Of a stretch of DNA of 64,000 nucleotides, positions 21,785 to 33,858 are shown piece after piece. The first letter of the stretch is position 1; each line of letters starts with the position of its first letter. Source of the DNA: Stachybotrys elegans (taxonomy: Eukaryota > Ascomycota > Sordariomycetes > Hypocreales > Stachybotryaceae); assembly GCA_020746835.1 (NCBI GenBank), contig JAGPNK010000022.1, forward strand, positions 186,001 through 250,000. The letters are read 5' to 3'. The position numbers and the translations under genes were made by a program. A model generated the notes under the pieces. That model did no database searches and was not told the DNA's origin. It saw only the letters and a list, made by a program, of their open reading frames with translations.

Positions 21785-23844
21785 GGGGTCACGGACAGGG
21801 TTTTTAGCCAATAAAAATACAGAAAAAAATCATGACTTTGGTTTCCTAAGAAATTAGGCTATAATAGAAGTCCTAGCATTCCTGCCGGGTACATAGAGCT
21901 ACATCACATACATCACAGCCTTTTCTCGTATATACAGCCTTGCCCCTATTCCCACTGACCTGTTTGAGGGGCTGCTGGCTTTTTAACCGTATCTCACCTG
22001 CCCAGAGCCCCTGACAGCCCAAACAACGGCTATTTTTGCCCCTATTAACATGATTATGCTGTGATAGAGGGACTATAGTGTCCCCAGCCCGGAAATGCTG
22101 CCTTGTGCCCCCAGTTATTCCATACAGAGCAATGAGGTCATCAAGAAGGCGCTGCCGCCACAGCCTTTGGGCCCTATACAGGGGCCATGGCGAGGGCCCT
22201 GGAGCCCGCTGCTGCAATGGATAGCTATTAATAAGGGCCACTTCAAGCAGAAAGGTCCAAGCTATTGCCCGCCACCCCCCCCTACGGTTACAGTGGTCAA
22301 GACCTTCTATAGCCTATAGCTAACCCCCTATATCTACAGCGCCCATCTGCTTGTTATAGACGTCTGCAGCCTCTAGCATAGGGAGTTCCTTCACTAGGTC
22401 AGGCCCGAATTCGCGGCGGCTAGGGCGTGACTATGCTATTGCAGAAGGCCGCCGGCAAACCCGGCGGACGAATTCATCCCCTGTGAACACAGTTGTTAAC
22501 AGCAGCACAAGGGCATTATCCTTCCATGCAATTTAGTTAACCTTGAGGGGCCGGGCAAAGAATTAGTATGTGTTCTTCTATTGTTTGGATGGTTTAGACC
22601 CTTTCCCCTAACATACCTAGCCTTCCAGCGTAGGCACAGCCTTGACTGTATTGAAAGCCTAGCACTTTCCCTTACTGTCTTGCTGCTTCACTATAACAAA
22701 GGGCTCATAGATGCCGCAGTTAACCCGGGCAGTGCCTGTAGCAGCTATCCCTTGCTTCCTCAGAGCCCTAAAAAGGTGCGGCGACGAGAATAGGTTATCA
22801 AGGAAGACATGATAGATGGCTGCCGGCAGCCTAGATAGTAGGGAAACCACCACAGCTTGTGTAGGGTTCAAAGCCCTCTCTGTGTCAGCAACAGCTTTGC
22901 GCTTTTTCCCTTGTTGCGAGCCTTCCCTCAGCTTCTTGATGCTGGCAGGCATAGACCTCGGCGTCTGCCAATTCCACTGCAAAAAGAAGCCGTGGTCGGC
23001 CACAACGTAGACTTTGAACCCTGTAGGCATTGGCTTGCTGGGGACAGTTGTTTTTTTGTAGGCACGGCCTTCAAAGCCGATCATACACTCATCTACAGCG
23101 ATATCTGTGCCGGGGACCCAGAGTTGCAAAGAAACAGCCTGTAGCCGGTCAGAACACTCGTCATAGGGCAGGAAGGGCCCTTGTGGCTGTGATGAAAAGG
23201 GGGAAATTCGTATGTGGCGAGACAGCAGCTGGAACCGGTCAAAAGTTATGTATTTGACAATAGGATGACTTGGAAGGTATCCCTCAGTCCCGGAGACCTT
23301 CCAATAGTCTTCCAGATGGGTTTCCCTGTGTAGACCTATATAAATCTGTATGGCAAGCCATAGATAGATCTCTGGCAGCGAGGCTGGGCTCCAAGCCTTC
23401 CCTTGCTACAAGGGCTGCTGTGTGTAGCTGCTGTTGCCGCGAGAACCGGGTCCGGGACCTCGAGCGGGCGCGGGAGCCTCATTTGTATAGTGAACCCAGC
23501 TTTCCAGGGAAATAGGTACGAAGAGCTGGAAAAGGTCAACCGGGCTTGCCGGCAACGTTGATAGAATTGGATCACATTGTTCCAGCTTGAACAGATAGAA
23601 AACGCTGCCGCAGTCAGCAACGGGCTCAAAATTCGGTCTCCCTGTGATATTGCCTTCCCGCTCTTGTTGATAGTAATCTAGCCGCATAAGAAGCTCGTCA
23701 TCAACCTCGCTGACGCCCCCGACGATGATTGTGTCCTCTGTTGCGGTATCTTGCATATCCATTTGGTGTGGCTTTTGGTAGGGAAAGGGTCAACGTTACT
23801 TCTTGTACCGACCTAAATTAAGGGGCATGTGGGTCGAATACATT

Positions 23845-23873
23845 GAGGTCGCCTTATCACACTCAAAGGGATA
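23845..23873 (-). repeat. piggyBac right terminal inverted repeat
   Basis: Reads GAGGTCGCC...AAAGGGATA, the inverse of the left terminus. The 5' UTR motif just inside, ACTTCTTGTACCGACCTAAA, recurs at 34577. Confidence 0.85.
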
Positions 23874-25229
23874 ATGCCTGTATCCCTTGCATTTCAATAC
23901 ATGGTATGCAATTATACTATATTATTATTGTCTAATGTTAATATTTATAATATAGATATAGTATCTCCCTTCTAGCTATAAGATTTTATAGCATCCTCTG
24001 TCTCCTTGCCTATATTTACTTTAAGGCCTTTAAAATTATTTATACTAAGGGGCCCAATACCTAGCAGCTGCTAGTCAAGTAAAGTGAAATCTAGGGAAAC
24101 TAGTAAGGGGTATACATTTGTATATTTAACCACTAGTTAAAATTCAAGAGGTATTTGGGTTAAAGGCAGTAAGCTCCTATTTGTTATGTAAAGCAGTAGG
24201 GTAATACAGCTAGATATATCGCCACTAATTAATTGCAAGGTAGCTTTAGGAGATTGCCTCTGCTATAAAGATCTAAATGCCTTAAGCATAGCCTCCTTAG
24301 ACTTATCTTATAGCTCAAATAACTTAGCCAATATGTGTAATCTCTATTCTAAACCTAATGCTAACATTAAGTCAATAGCATACTTAATATTAATTAAATC
24401 TCTAATTATCTGTAATACTTGTATTAATTTAGTAATAGTCTCTTTATAGAGCAGTTTAATAACTGTATAATACTTAGCCAGCTGTGTTCTCAGCGTTCTA
24501 TAAAGGCTAAGGCCTAGTAGTATCTTAAACATACAATCTACAGCCCCCTTTATATAGGGTATACACTGTGGTCAGACCCCATTATACTATTAGAGAATAA
24601 GTCTTATTCTTTTAGTATCTAAAAGCTAAGGCTTAGAACTATCTTAATCTTTTATTTCCTATAGCCTAGTGCTCTAAGTTAGCCTTATACTAGTAGATAT
24701 CTATTTTAGATAGCTAGAGTTATACTTTTACATGTAACTATTACTGCTTGACATTTGTAGGGTAGGTTACTATTTGCTACGCTTGGTTTAGTAAACTATA
24801 TACCCTGGTTGTTATTAAGGCCTGAATCTCAGGGCAAGAGGTCTTGCAGTTTCCTTTTCGGCAGTGCCATCGTGTGTCAATGGTGTGTAGATGTCCATAC
24901 ATAGATGTACCAAACCAACCCAAAAGCGTCCTACGGAGAATGCTCTGAAGGGTGGGGATGGATGAGTTATTGACGAATTAGGTGTGCGCTGTTTCCACAC
25001 ATCGGCGCAGACGAATGTATGAAGGCTTGATTCCTACAAATGAAAATAGGAGCTGCAAGCCCCTAGCTATCTAAGGGAGCGGATAAATGTTATGCCGTTC
25101 GCACCAATCAGGGCAGCGTCCGCTGCCCTACTACCAACTTCAACAGTTATTCATGGGGCCACGTTGACATCACGTGACCTGATGCTTGCGTTACAGTTGA
25201 GCCCTCTATTAATCGACCGCATAGAGGTA
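23874..25229. other. AT-rich RIP-like block with a GC-normal patch
   Basis: To about 24800 the sequence is TA-rich with no usable frame. From 24800 to 25230 composition is normal but only a 61-codon minus-strand frame of no known family appears. No gene called. Confidence 0.4.
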
Positions 25230-25680
25230 AAAACTTCACAACCAGCAAGAATGAAATTTTTAAAATCAGCCCTTTATAGCAGCATAATACCTGCCCATAG
25301 GGTCAATTAGATTGCTAAGAGCCAGTTGCATGGCCTAGTATAACATAGGCATTATAGTAATACTATAACCCCTAGTCCTAGGCTAGCTAGCTAACCATTA
25401 TAAGTATATTGCAAAACTAAGCCAATAGCTATAGACTACAGTAACCTTTATTAACACTACTATAGACAACCCCTTAAGCCACAAGCTATTATAGCTGCCC
25501 TTATAGGCACCTTAACCCTTCTCGCTAAGCTAGCCAAGATCCCTGACATTAGCCATATCCACGCCAAGACAAAAATAGCCATAGAAAACACTACACATAT
25601 AATTAAAAGTATCCAGACTAACCTAAACAAAACTAATACCTTAGTCCAGAGAGCCATTAAGGGAGTGCAAAAATCCACCA
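25230..25680 (+). mobile_element. LINE 5'-end fragment (same family as 47.9 kb element)
   Basis: Closely parallels 47880-48340: both open with AAAACTTCACAACCAGCAAG, continue through GCCAGTTG.ATGGCCTAGT-type text, and contain 'ACAAAAATAGCCATAGAAAA'. Only about 450 bp of the 5' end are present. It overlies the 3' end of the neighbouring minus-strand gene. Confidence 0.75.
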
Positions 25681-26708
25681 CATACTGTGGATGATGGAGT
25701 TGTCTTCAGGACCTCTTCAAGGCACTTGAACCATACAATGGACGCTGCGAGAATTGAGGAAGGGGTTTCCCATTGTCTCAGAACTGCACCAAGAGCCACC
25801 AACCACAAGTCTTTAAAGGCTACCCGTTGGAGATCCTCTTCACTTCTGACCTTGACTGGGTCGCCATAATACTTTAGGTGCGACAATGCCAATGACCACT
25901 GGCAAAGACTCAGATTCTGGGCATTGCGAGGTTCCAAGTCAAGAGTGAGCACGGCAAGGGGAGAAAACAGCGGATCACCCATTGTGACTTTGGTGATCTT
26001 GTCCTGGCACACCAACAAGTCGGGATACAGATGCCAGGCCGAAATTGCCATCAAGACAGCCCGGTCTGGCACTTGCTGCGGAATATTCCGAAAAAGATCC
26101 TCCATGACGTTAAGTGATCTGATCCAGGCCCTCGTTACTTTTTCATACGTGGTGCCCGGGTCGATATAGGGCGTTCGGAGGGTTTTCATAATCAGCCCAA
26201 ATTGATCGTGATAGCGAACCAGGCTTTGGTCAGCTCGACGAACCCAGGTCCTGACTCGTGCATCCCATTTCGAAAGGTCGTCACGGCTGATAGTTTGTCG
26301 AACAGCCATGGCGATATGGGGATTGACAACTTTGTTCATGGAGGTCTGTTTCTCGACCTGGGCTACTCGTTCATGAACAAGCTCTGCCCAGATACCGATC
26401 GCCTCTCTGGCATCCCATGCTCGGACAAGCATGCAGGCGAGCAGAAAGGTGCTGAAGGAAGCTGGTATGGACGTTGCAACTGCCCAAAGGCAGGTTCCGT
26501 CAGCGCCAACAAAATCGCAGAAAGGACTGTCATCTGTAGTGCCCTGAGGGTTGAATTGTGGGCTTTTCATCACCTCGGAAGCCCTCACTCCGTAACATCG
26601 CATCAAGTTGGGCGTTTCTGGAATGAGCTCGTGGAACAAGAAACCGAGGCGGCACGAGGTATTGTGAAGCTCTCCGTCTTCGGCCTCCCGCCTCCTCCAT
26701 GGCGCCAA
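25641..26708 (-). pseudogene. Uncharacterised fungal protein, 3' end replaced by LINE sequence
   Basis: 355-codon frame with coherent protein text such as PFCDFVGADGTCLWAVATSI, ACMLVRAWDAREAIGIWAEL, WDARVRTWVRRADQSLVRYH, NIPQQVPDRAVLMAISAWHL and SLALSHLKYYGDPVKVRSEE. It resembles a widespread ascomycete family of unknown function (recognised from memory, not searched). The last codons run into LINE-derived DNA near 25680, so the natural C-terminus is missing. The true start is uncertain: the MKSPQ or MRCYG methionine lies closer to the conserved part, and upstream frame text at 26530-26862 is off-frame. Confidence 0.55.
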
Positions 26709-27100
26709 GTGACGAGCCTATTGGGAGAAACTCTTGCGGCGGATCAGAGCGGTATAGAGAGATATCCAAGTTGATTTTTACTAGAGCGGCTGTATTCTCA
26801 TTCCTAGCCGAAATGAGCGAGGCTCCAAAATTTCCAAATTGGCCATCTCGTGAAGCATACAATGGACGAAGACGAGGGAGAACAGGAAAGAGGGGTAAAA
26901 AGGGCCCGCCGGAATTGTGTCTACGAGATTCTCAAAACAAGGCAACCAATAGAACGTGGCAACGCCGCAAGCTGAACAGAATCGTTATTGCATAAGCGGC
27001 TTGGCACAGGCAGCCATTGCGATCCATTGATGGCAGTGGCTCGTCCTAGCAATACATGAAGACACCATGGGCGCATGTCTGTGATAGCCCAATCTCATCT

Positions 27101-28866
27101 TTAGTCGAACAAAGAATCGATGTCAATCTCGGGCTGCCGCGCTCTGAGCAAGATGCGAGCCTGGGGGTCTGACTGGACCTGATAGCCGGTCTTGCAAGCC
27201 GTAGGCACATACCCTTCTGGCAGCATGAAATCGTATTTCATGATGACATGACACAGCAGAACCTTGAGCTCGTTGGCAGCAAAGAAGCGTCCCGGGCAGG
27301 AGTGTTTCCCGTGTCCAAAGCCGAGGTGGTAGGGACTCGTGCTAACGAGATGAGCTTGGTTCTCTTTGCCGGGCTCCTCTCGTAGGCGGATGAAACGATA
27401 TGGATCAAACTTGTCTGGATCTTCATAGAAGGCGGGATCCGACATTCCCGCACTGCTAACAAATGTCCACTCGCCTTTTTGAAGAACGGAGCCATCAGGG
27501 AGCCTGACATCACCCGTTGCCATTCTCATCATGCTAGCTAGAGGCCAGGCTGGTTAGCTAACCCTTGCGTCTTCGGGAGCAGAGGATTTCAGGTTAATTT
27601 AGCTTACTGGGGGCGCATCTGAGTCTTTGGCTCTCATTGAGGCAGGCGTCGAGCAGCTTCATGTTGTAAAGACTGGTCTTCTTCCATCCATCCTTGCTGA
27701 GAACTTGGATGAGCTCTTGGCGAACCTCATTGACCAGCTCAGGGTGCTGAGCAAGACGAAGAAGAGTCTCGTTGGCTAGATCGGTGGTGGTATGGATGGC
27801 AGCGGTCGAGAGAATCATTTGACAGAGTGTGGGGTCGTAGGGGCGCCCTGCAGCGGCCTCCTCAAACCAGTCGATTGCATCTGTATTGCTAGGGGTGTAT
27901 TTGCCCTGCATGGTCAGAGCACGTCGCTCCTCTATGACCTGACTGACAATCTCCCTCGCCTGGACGATTGTCTCGAGGGTTAGCCTGCATCTCGGTGAAA
28001 ACCGGTGCATTATTCCACGAAGCCATATGGGATACATCCGCAGCTCTTCTGAGGCAAGGAACGCATTGGTCGTGTAGGTCTTGGTGATATGCAGCCAGGC
28101 CTCGTTTCGACAGAGCTTGGCACCAAGGAATACACAGGACGACAGACGAGCAATAATGTCCAGCAAGGTGTCCTTCAGCTGGAACTCCTTCCAGACTTGC
28201 ACCATGTCAGCATCCGCAAACAAGATAAAAGGGAGCTTTCAGGGGCGTACCGGTAGGGGCCCCATACGTCAGGTCCAACGCGAAATTTGCCTCAGCTGAT
28301 AGAGGCATGGTCACCTTGTCTTGAGAAGATTAGATCGTGGGCAGATATAGCTTGGTACACAACGTACTGAGATGTTTGGTCAGTTGGTTGCGTGCAACAG
28401 ACTGAAGGAGAGCGTCATCGGACGTGCCAGAGGCAAAGGGCTTAAAAGCGGGGAAGTCGGCATGGAAATCTTGATGGACCACCTTCATAAAACTGAGTTT
28501 GGGCTCGTTCCGAATGTCGTGTGCCCAGCTGTGCGGGAGGATCGTGGCTTCGCCGAAGTCGGCCGCGATTTTGAACGGTTTCCCTGGGAAGAGGCGAAGC
28601 CCCTTCTCGATATGCTCGCCGGCATTGCGTTCGAAGTCCTCTCGGAGAGCCGTTCCAACAAGATCAAACGGCTTAGGAGGGTTGGCGACGGGGAACTTTT
28701 TGCTGTCGCTGTTTGTAGTCTTCAGCAGGTAGGCAACCACAGCGACTGCGCACAGGGTTAAGCCCATCACTTGAGGCGTATCGAGCCCCTGAGACAATAT
28801 GCCAGCGTCTGTTGCGGGCTTCGGCAAAGCTGACTGCAAAGCAGACTGCCATGTTGTAGGATTCAT
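27101..28866 (-). CDS. Cytochrome P450 monooxygenase (3-4 exons, one doubtful junction)
   Basis: Likely start is ATG 28866 (MNPTTWQSALQSALPK) rather than the upstream ATG at 29028. An N-terminal membrane anchor VMGLTLCAVAVVAYLL follows. Middle exon text runs VTMPLSAEANFALDLTYGAP, then QLKDTLLDIIARLSSCVFLG; the I-helix region reads ILSTAAIHTTTDLANETLLR and the K-helix NESQRLR (ExxR). A 70-nt GTAAGC..CTCTAG intron (27538-27607) joins CAP to TSMMRMATGDVRLPDG. The last exon has FDPYRF and the heme loop FGHGKHSCPGRFFAANE with the Cys ligand. The joint near 28230-28260 changes frame without an adequate intron, so an assembly or gene lesion is possible. Closest in look to CYP68/CYP503-like fungal P450s (inference). 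Confidence 0.75.
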
Positions 28867-29849
28867 CTTCAGTAGTACTTGCTGGTCGAGTCTTGTGTCG
28901 ATGAATTCCGGGTTAGGCTTCTGGCTAAGAGTAAGGACTAGTGATGGCAAAGAACTAAAACTCTTATACCTGCTTTCTACTGCCAGTACGGGCTTTCGAT
29001 TATGCCGCATTACCGCTTGCCCACCCACTCAGAAGAATTGGCGGTGGGGATCTTGTCTCGTGTATGCATGGCAACTGGACGAGATGCATGCAGGTTGAGA
29101 TGCGGGAGGAGCCGTGTATTCACACCACTACCAGCGCTACACGCAACTATTCAGCGGGATTAGCAACGGAGGGCGAATCCCGATAGGCTTTGATTACCGG
29201 TAGAGATCCCGACCAAGGTTTCATTTGCCGGCGCTAGGCTCTGTTTTAGCCGTTAGCACTACACGCCGGTCAGGGGCGGCCAATGTCCGGCCATATTATT
29301 CCCTGTTTTATAGCACAGACTCTGTCATGAAACGCCATTCTTCAGATGGGATTCGGGGTCTACCTTTCATACGGTTCTGGTTGGGTTTCAACGTAGCCTA
29401 TGACCTGCATCTGCGGTCTTGGCAAACAACATACCCATGACTGGTCTCTCGGAATCCACCCCGACTGGTTTCATCAAGCAATTCCCATTGCATACTATCT
29501 AGCATCGGGGTTTTACGAGCGCCCCGAGCCCGAGCACCCCGAACCCGAGCTCCCAGTATCCGGCCATCACCATACAAACTGAGTATGCATTGACTCCCAA
29601 GCGCAACACGTGGCCTGACCACATGGCAGATGAGTTTGGTGTAGCAGGCTCCTCAGGGGGCAGGACACAGCACTTCCCAGGAATGCGTCAACTAGTTATG
29701 CTCCTTTATGCCAGTGACTAGTCATAACTAGATGAAATGATTATCTTATAATATGCCTGGCTAGACTACTTGCAAACAATTAATGTTAGTTGCCTAGAAT
29801 GTCCGTACTATTTGCATGTTTCTTGAGAAGTTTAATAGTTCTCTTGTAA
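28867..29849. other. Intergenic region, no gene seen
   Basis: Promoter side of the P450 gene, then GC-rich sequence with a short CCCGAGCCCGAGCACCCC-type repeat near 29520, then AT-rich DNA from 29680. No supported frame. Confidence 0.4.
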
Positions 29850-30779
29850 TTAAGTCCTATCTAATCTCTCCTGGAGTCCCTTCATGTCTTCTTTGTGCTC
29901 TTTTTCAAGCACCTTAAGCTCCCTTTTAAGCTCCTTGCATAATTCGGCCTTATTCTCTTCCTCGCTTTCCGACTCTGTTTCCCACTCTTCTCCATCATGG
30001 CCATCATCCTCATCGTCCCCATCACTCTCTATCTCAGGGCCTGCTGAATATTCTTCTTCATCTTGACTACAATCCCCATCTTCCATGGAAGGACCATTGT
30101 CGCTGTCCTCAAGGTCATCGGGATCAGTTCCTGACTCATGAGTCTCTTCACTTTCTTTAGAGGCTCCACGTATATCAACATGAGTATCCGATGTCTCTCG
30201 GTCTTCTTTCTTTCCTTAAACATCCCACGAGCCATCTCGGCCTGAAACCGGGATAACCAAGCGCCCAAGTCGGATGGACGTTTAGATTGCTCGAGGACTG
30301 TACTTGCAGGTTTGACGCCGAAATTAAGGGTGGAAGTTTTGCTCGAACGAGATTCGACTGATGGTGCAACATGAGATGGAGTCGCGCTTGCATGTATCCT
30401 TCGTCGGTGAAGGGGAAAAATACGCCTCTCATGCACAGGTAGACTCTCCAATATGCTAGCCGAGGATATCTTGGTTGTACTTACGGATGAAGGGGCGGGG
30501 TCGCGAATTCCTAAAGCAGAGTTGCCGCCAATCTCATCCGCTTGATGTCTCATTCCGTATAGCGGTTTGCGCAGTAGTACGTGGACTTCGCCTAATACCA
30601 GTGCCGGGATCTAAGGTTTGAACAGCTGGTCCGTCATCACGATTCGTTCGTCGAAGTGGTGTTTCTCGGTAATCCTCGTCATTGGGATCATCATTGTCAA
30701 CAAACGTTGATTGTCGTGATGGAGCAGTAAAGACCTCCGAGTACGTTCTTGTCATCGTGTCAGGCACTACAGTAGCCAC
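29850..30779 (-). CDS. Putative acidic coiled-coil protein (frame-broken or spliced)
   Basis: Three minus-strand frames form one protein-like path: MATVVPDTMTRTYSEVFTAP (30779-30534), a Ser/Arg-rich middle ending DLGAWLSRFQAEMARGMF (30553-30230), and an acidic C-terminal part EDGDCSQDEEEYSAGPEIE...EEENKAELCKELKRELKVLE ending in a predicted coiled coil at 29850. Frame changes occur near 30540 and 30215 with no convincing introns. No named domain. It could be a real multi-exon gene, or a relic. Confidence 0.35.
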
Positions 30780-31943
30780 TGCTACAGCAGATGCGGTTCG
30801 TTGGGGTCACATTCCAACAAGCCGAGCTCTGTGTCCTGCTTCAATCACACATTCAGAATATTTCACTTGGCTTACTTCCATCCACAACTCACCGTAATAA
30901 AAACGGTGGTTAATGCCGCTGACGTGGTTGGACTGGTTACCCAAGAGCAAATAGCAAGGAAATCAATGCCGAAAGAGGCTCGACGAACCATCTGATGCAA
31001 CATGGCAGACAAGTCGTTTTAACAAAGGTTGCCGCATAATATCCCACCATTCTACTGGTGCCTGTAAGACCTTGTCTGCAAATAGAGTCCCAGCGAATCC
31101 GACAGAATATTCTAGGTCCTGGTACAGCCGAGTTGGTAGGGCTGAATCAGTGGAGGTTTCCTCCTGCCCTACACGTACAGTGGAAGTGGCTTAGCGCCGC
31201 CACCACCACTGCAGTCCACATCCTTCTGCCTAACGAGAGGTATGTATATAGGTACCACATACCGTACCCGACACAACCTCGCCAACCTCCATCTTCACAC
31301 TCCAGCCGAGGAGCGCACCCGAGCATCACACCCGTTGCTTACGAGCCAATATCGCAGTGGACGCCGGAACAATGCGAAGGTAATGCGTGTCCGTAGCATA
31401 CAATTGGACGACGCCACGCCCATCTACTTCCATCCCAACAGGAAATCTCCGTCAGCCCTGCATGGTATCCTTACTCTGACCATGGTTCTCTCTCGCCCTA
31501 TACCGCCATATACGGAACTTCGTCCATGAATGGAAATCGTCGTCGTGGCACGGTCCCTTAACGCCTATGATCCCGGTTCGCCTCAAAAAAAAAAAAAAAG
31601 CCAAAACCCAACCAAAAAATCGCACCAGGCAGTGCTGTCTTTGGCGATTCTTGGCACCAACGCACATTCGAGATGGCAGCGACCGGGCCACCCAGTCCTC
31701 GGATTTCGTATTTAAAGTTGCTGTGGATTTCCGATTGGTCGATGTGTTTTTGCCCATCGCAAGAATATCCGAAAAAGAGGAGAAAATGAGCATGTCATGG
31801 TCATTCGAATACCATGACAGGAGGATCTATTTTGGGCTTGCGATGGATTCACCCCCTTGCAGAGACCCGCTCAACTCCACTACTATTGCTGTTCGCTAAT
31901 GATCCTTTTGCTACAGGATAAGAAGCCAGCGTTCCAGCTGTGA
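30780..31943. other. Intergenic region, no gene seen
   Basis: Normal composition with an A15 run at 31585-31599 and no supported frame. Probably contains the 5' flanks of the two neighbouring genes. Confidence 0.4.
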
Positions 31944-33132
31944 ATGGCTAAAAAGCCGGTCGTTGGCAAGAAAAAAAAAAGAAGAAAAAAGAAGTCTGCC
32001 ACAACCCCTTTCCTCTCAACTTCAAAAGACGGCAACCCAGCTGATGGTACCCGGAGTGCGGTGGTATCTAGCGTATTCATAGCCGGTCCAATACTTTCCA
32101 AGCCTTTGGAAATGTCCGGTCCTGCTGGGCCAATGCATTCGGAGCAAGAATTACACTGGGGAAGCGTTGAGAATGAAGCACCACTCAGTCGAGACAGGCC
32201 CGATGAGCAAACCCGGCCCTTGCTAGAGCCAGAGGATGGCCAGCTTAGACGGGCAGCCAGGTGAGTTGTCTTTGATAGCCGCACTGCAAAGACAAGTCCT
32301 GACGGCCAGTGGCGGCTAGGCGCTCTTATGATGTGAACAAGGCCGGCAAGTTTCCGTTTGCGCGCAAGGAGATACTCGGCAGCTACATTCCTCAACTTGG
32401 CTTAAACACGGAATCGTTTCGTAGCCGCATGTCGAAGCGGTCCGACATGCTGCGCCTGCAATTTGGATTGACTGCCCTCATCGTTGTATTCAACATGGCC
32501 TTCATGATATGGACGTGGATCAGCTACCCGCCCGACGGCCGAGGGGTCGGGACTTTTCGCCTAGGCAATTGCGACGAGATTGAGCGCATAAACACGGGCC
32601 TCCATCTGGTCATCAACATCCTCTCGTCGCTCTTCCTGGGCTCTGGAAATTACTGCATGCAAGTTCTCGTGGCGCTGTTGCGTCAAGAGATGGACCGCGC
32701 ACACGCAAAGGGTCACTCGTTTGATATCAGCATCCCAAGCATCAAGAACTTGCGCCACATTCATTGGAAACGTACGACGACTTGGGTTGTCCTTGGGCTG
32801 CTGGCGACATTGTTACATTTGATGTGAGTTGTCGTCTGAATGCGTACATAATATCGTGTCAGCCTTTGACATGTCTATAGTTGGAACTCGATTGTCTTTA
32901 CATCTTCCCAGTCGTCAGCTATTCTCGGGCTGTGGCGACGAGCGACTACAACACGGCGACGGCCAGCTGGGAAACGGCGCCAGTGCCTGCGCTCTACACG
33001 CTCGTCAACTACAATCCCCTCGGAGAATGGGACCTCATCAATGGCATGCAGAAGCACCTGTCCGAGTACACGCGTCTCAACCGAACAGCCTGCATCCAGA
33101 GATTCGTAGAGCCCTTGAGCCATACCCAAGTT
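31944..33132 (+). pseudogene. DUF6536-type membrane protein, truncated
   Basis: First exon from ATG 31944 (Lys-rich start, then Ser/Pro text) to a GTGAGT donor at 32261. The main exon (32310-32825) carries LQFGLTALIVVFNMAFMIWT, GNCDEIERINTGLHLVINIL, SSLFLGSGNYCMQVLVALLR, EMDRAHAKGHSFDISIPSIK and TTWVVLGLLATLLHLM, the conserved order of the DUF6536 N-terminal membrane domain. A 52-54 nt GTGAGT..TATAG intron ends at 32880; the next exon WNSIVFTSSQSS... needs a one-base shift near 32920 to continue as AVATSDYNTATASWETAPVP. Coding ends near 33132, where opposite-strand transposase sequence begins. Exon 1 phase also disagrees by one base, possibly because of the A-rich run at 31970-31990. Confidence 0.6.
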
Positions 33133-33858
33133 CCGTTGACGATAGTCCAGGGACCTGATACCACTGGGACATATGGACTTGTCCAGCTAAGATCAAGAAG
33201 ACTAGGATCACATTGCCTGCGGCTGATACAGCCTCGATTGCTGTTGCAGACTCCCTGTTTTCTGGGATGGCGAAGTAGTGGGCTCTTGAGCGTTTGGTGA
33301 CAATCAGTTGGTCCTTGCCCATACCAATCCGGAACCCAGTCTCATCCATATCCCAGATACACTCGGGAGGAATACCTTGCTCCTGGATCGTCTGTTGCAG
33401 CTGGTTGAAGTATTCCTGTACTCGTTCAAGGTCTTCAGATGCCTGGCCATCAGAATGGAGCCTCTTCTGACGCTTCTGCTGTATCCATGACGCTGTAAGA
33501 AGCGTGTAACCCATCAACGGCCGACAGTAGGGATCCCAGATCCACCAGATCCAGATCCACCCACGCGCTCGAGTAGAATTGCATTTGCAGCATCTGCCAC
33601 AAACTCGGGGGGCACAGCTAAGTTGACCCGGTCGAGTCGATCGATGTAACAACAAATAGCTTTCTCTTCGGCCTCCAATAACTTAGTTTTCTTCGATCTT
33701 TGTCCTTTTGTAGCTTGACGACCCTCAAGGCGAGCGCGTAGCTTATTGTGCGAGACACAAAATTCTCGGGCAATAGTTGCTACTTTTTGCACCAGGGTTA
33801 TCTTTGAGATATTGTGTAGCCTCTAAGACACGAGATTTAGATGCGGTAACAGTAGCCA
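33133..33858 (-). mobile_element. pogo/Fot-type (Tc1-mariner) transposase relic, truncated
   Basis: Starts at minus-strand ATG 33858 (MATVTASKSRVLEATQYLKD). A helix-turn-helix part VATIAREFCVSHNKLRARL follows after a one-base shift in an A run, then EEKAICCYIDRLDRVNLAVP and the first catalytic Asp motif WDMDETGFRIG with TKRSRAHYFAIPENRESAT. The homologous text stops near 33133, before the second and third acidic residues. It is fused head-on to the DUF6536 gene. Confidence 0.75.

Larger units (their letters stand above)
21756..23873 (-). mobile_element. piggyBac-family DNA transposon, RIPed, with terminal inverted repeats
   Basis: Transposase on the minus strand from MDMQDTATEDTIIVGG (23762) to 21873. 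Landmarks: AVDECMIGFEGRAYKK with the first catalytic Asp (near 23095), HVFLDNLFSSPHLFRALR with the second (near 22800), GDEFVRR (near 22455), EAADVYNKQMGAVDIGG (near 22360), WTFLLEVALINSYPL, and a C-terminal Cys-rich tail CLGCQ...CDVCDVALCTRQEC. This order is that of DDE_Tnp_1_7 (PF13843). Several stops and frame breaks separate the pieces. Inverted repeats lie at both ends. The flanks are not TTAA, the usual piggyBac target, so target duplications are lost or atypical. Confidence 0.85.

Noticed and set aside
31585..31599. A15 tract as a retroposon tail
   Set aside because: No target duplication or element body identified around it.
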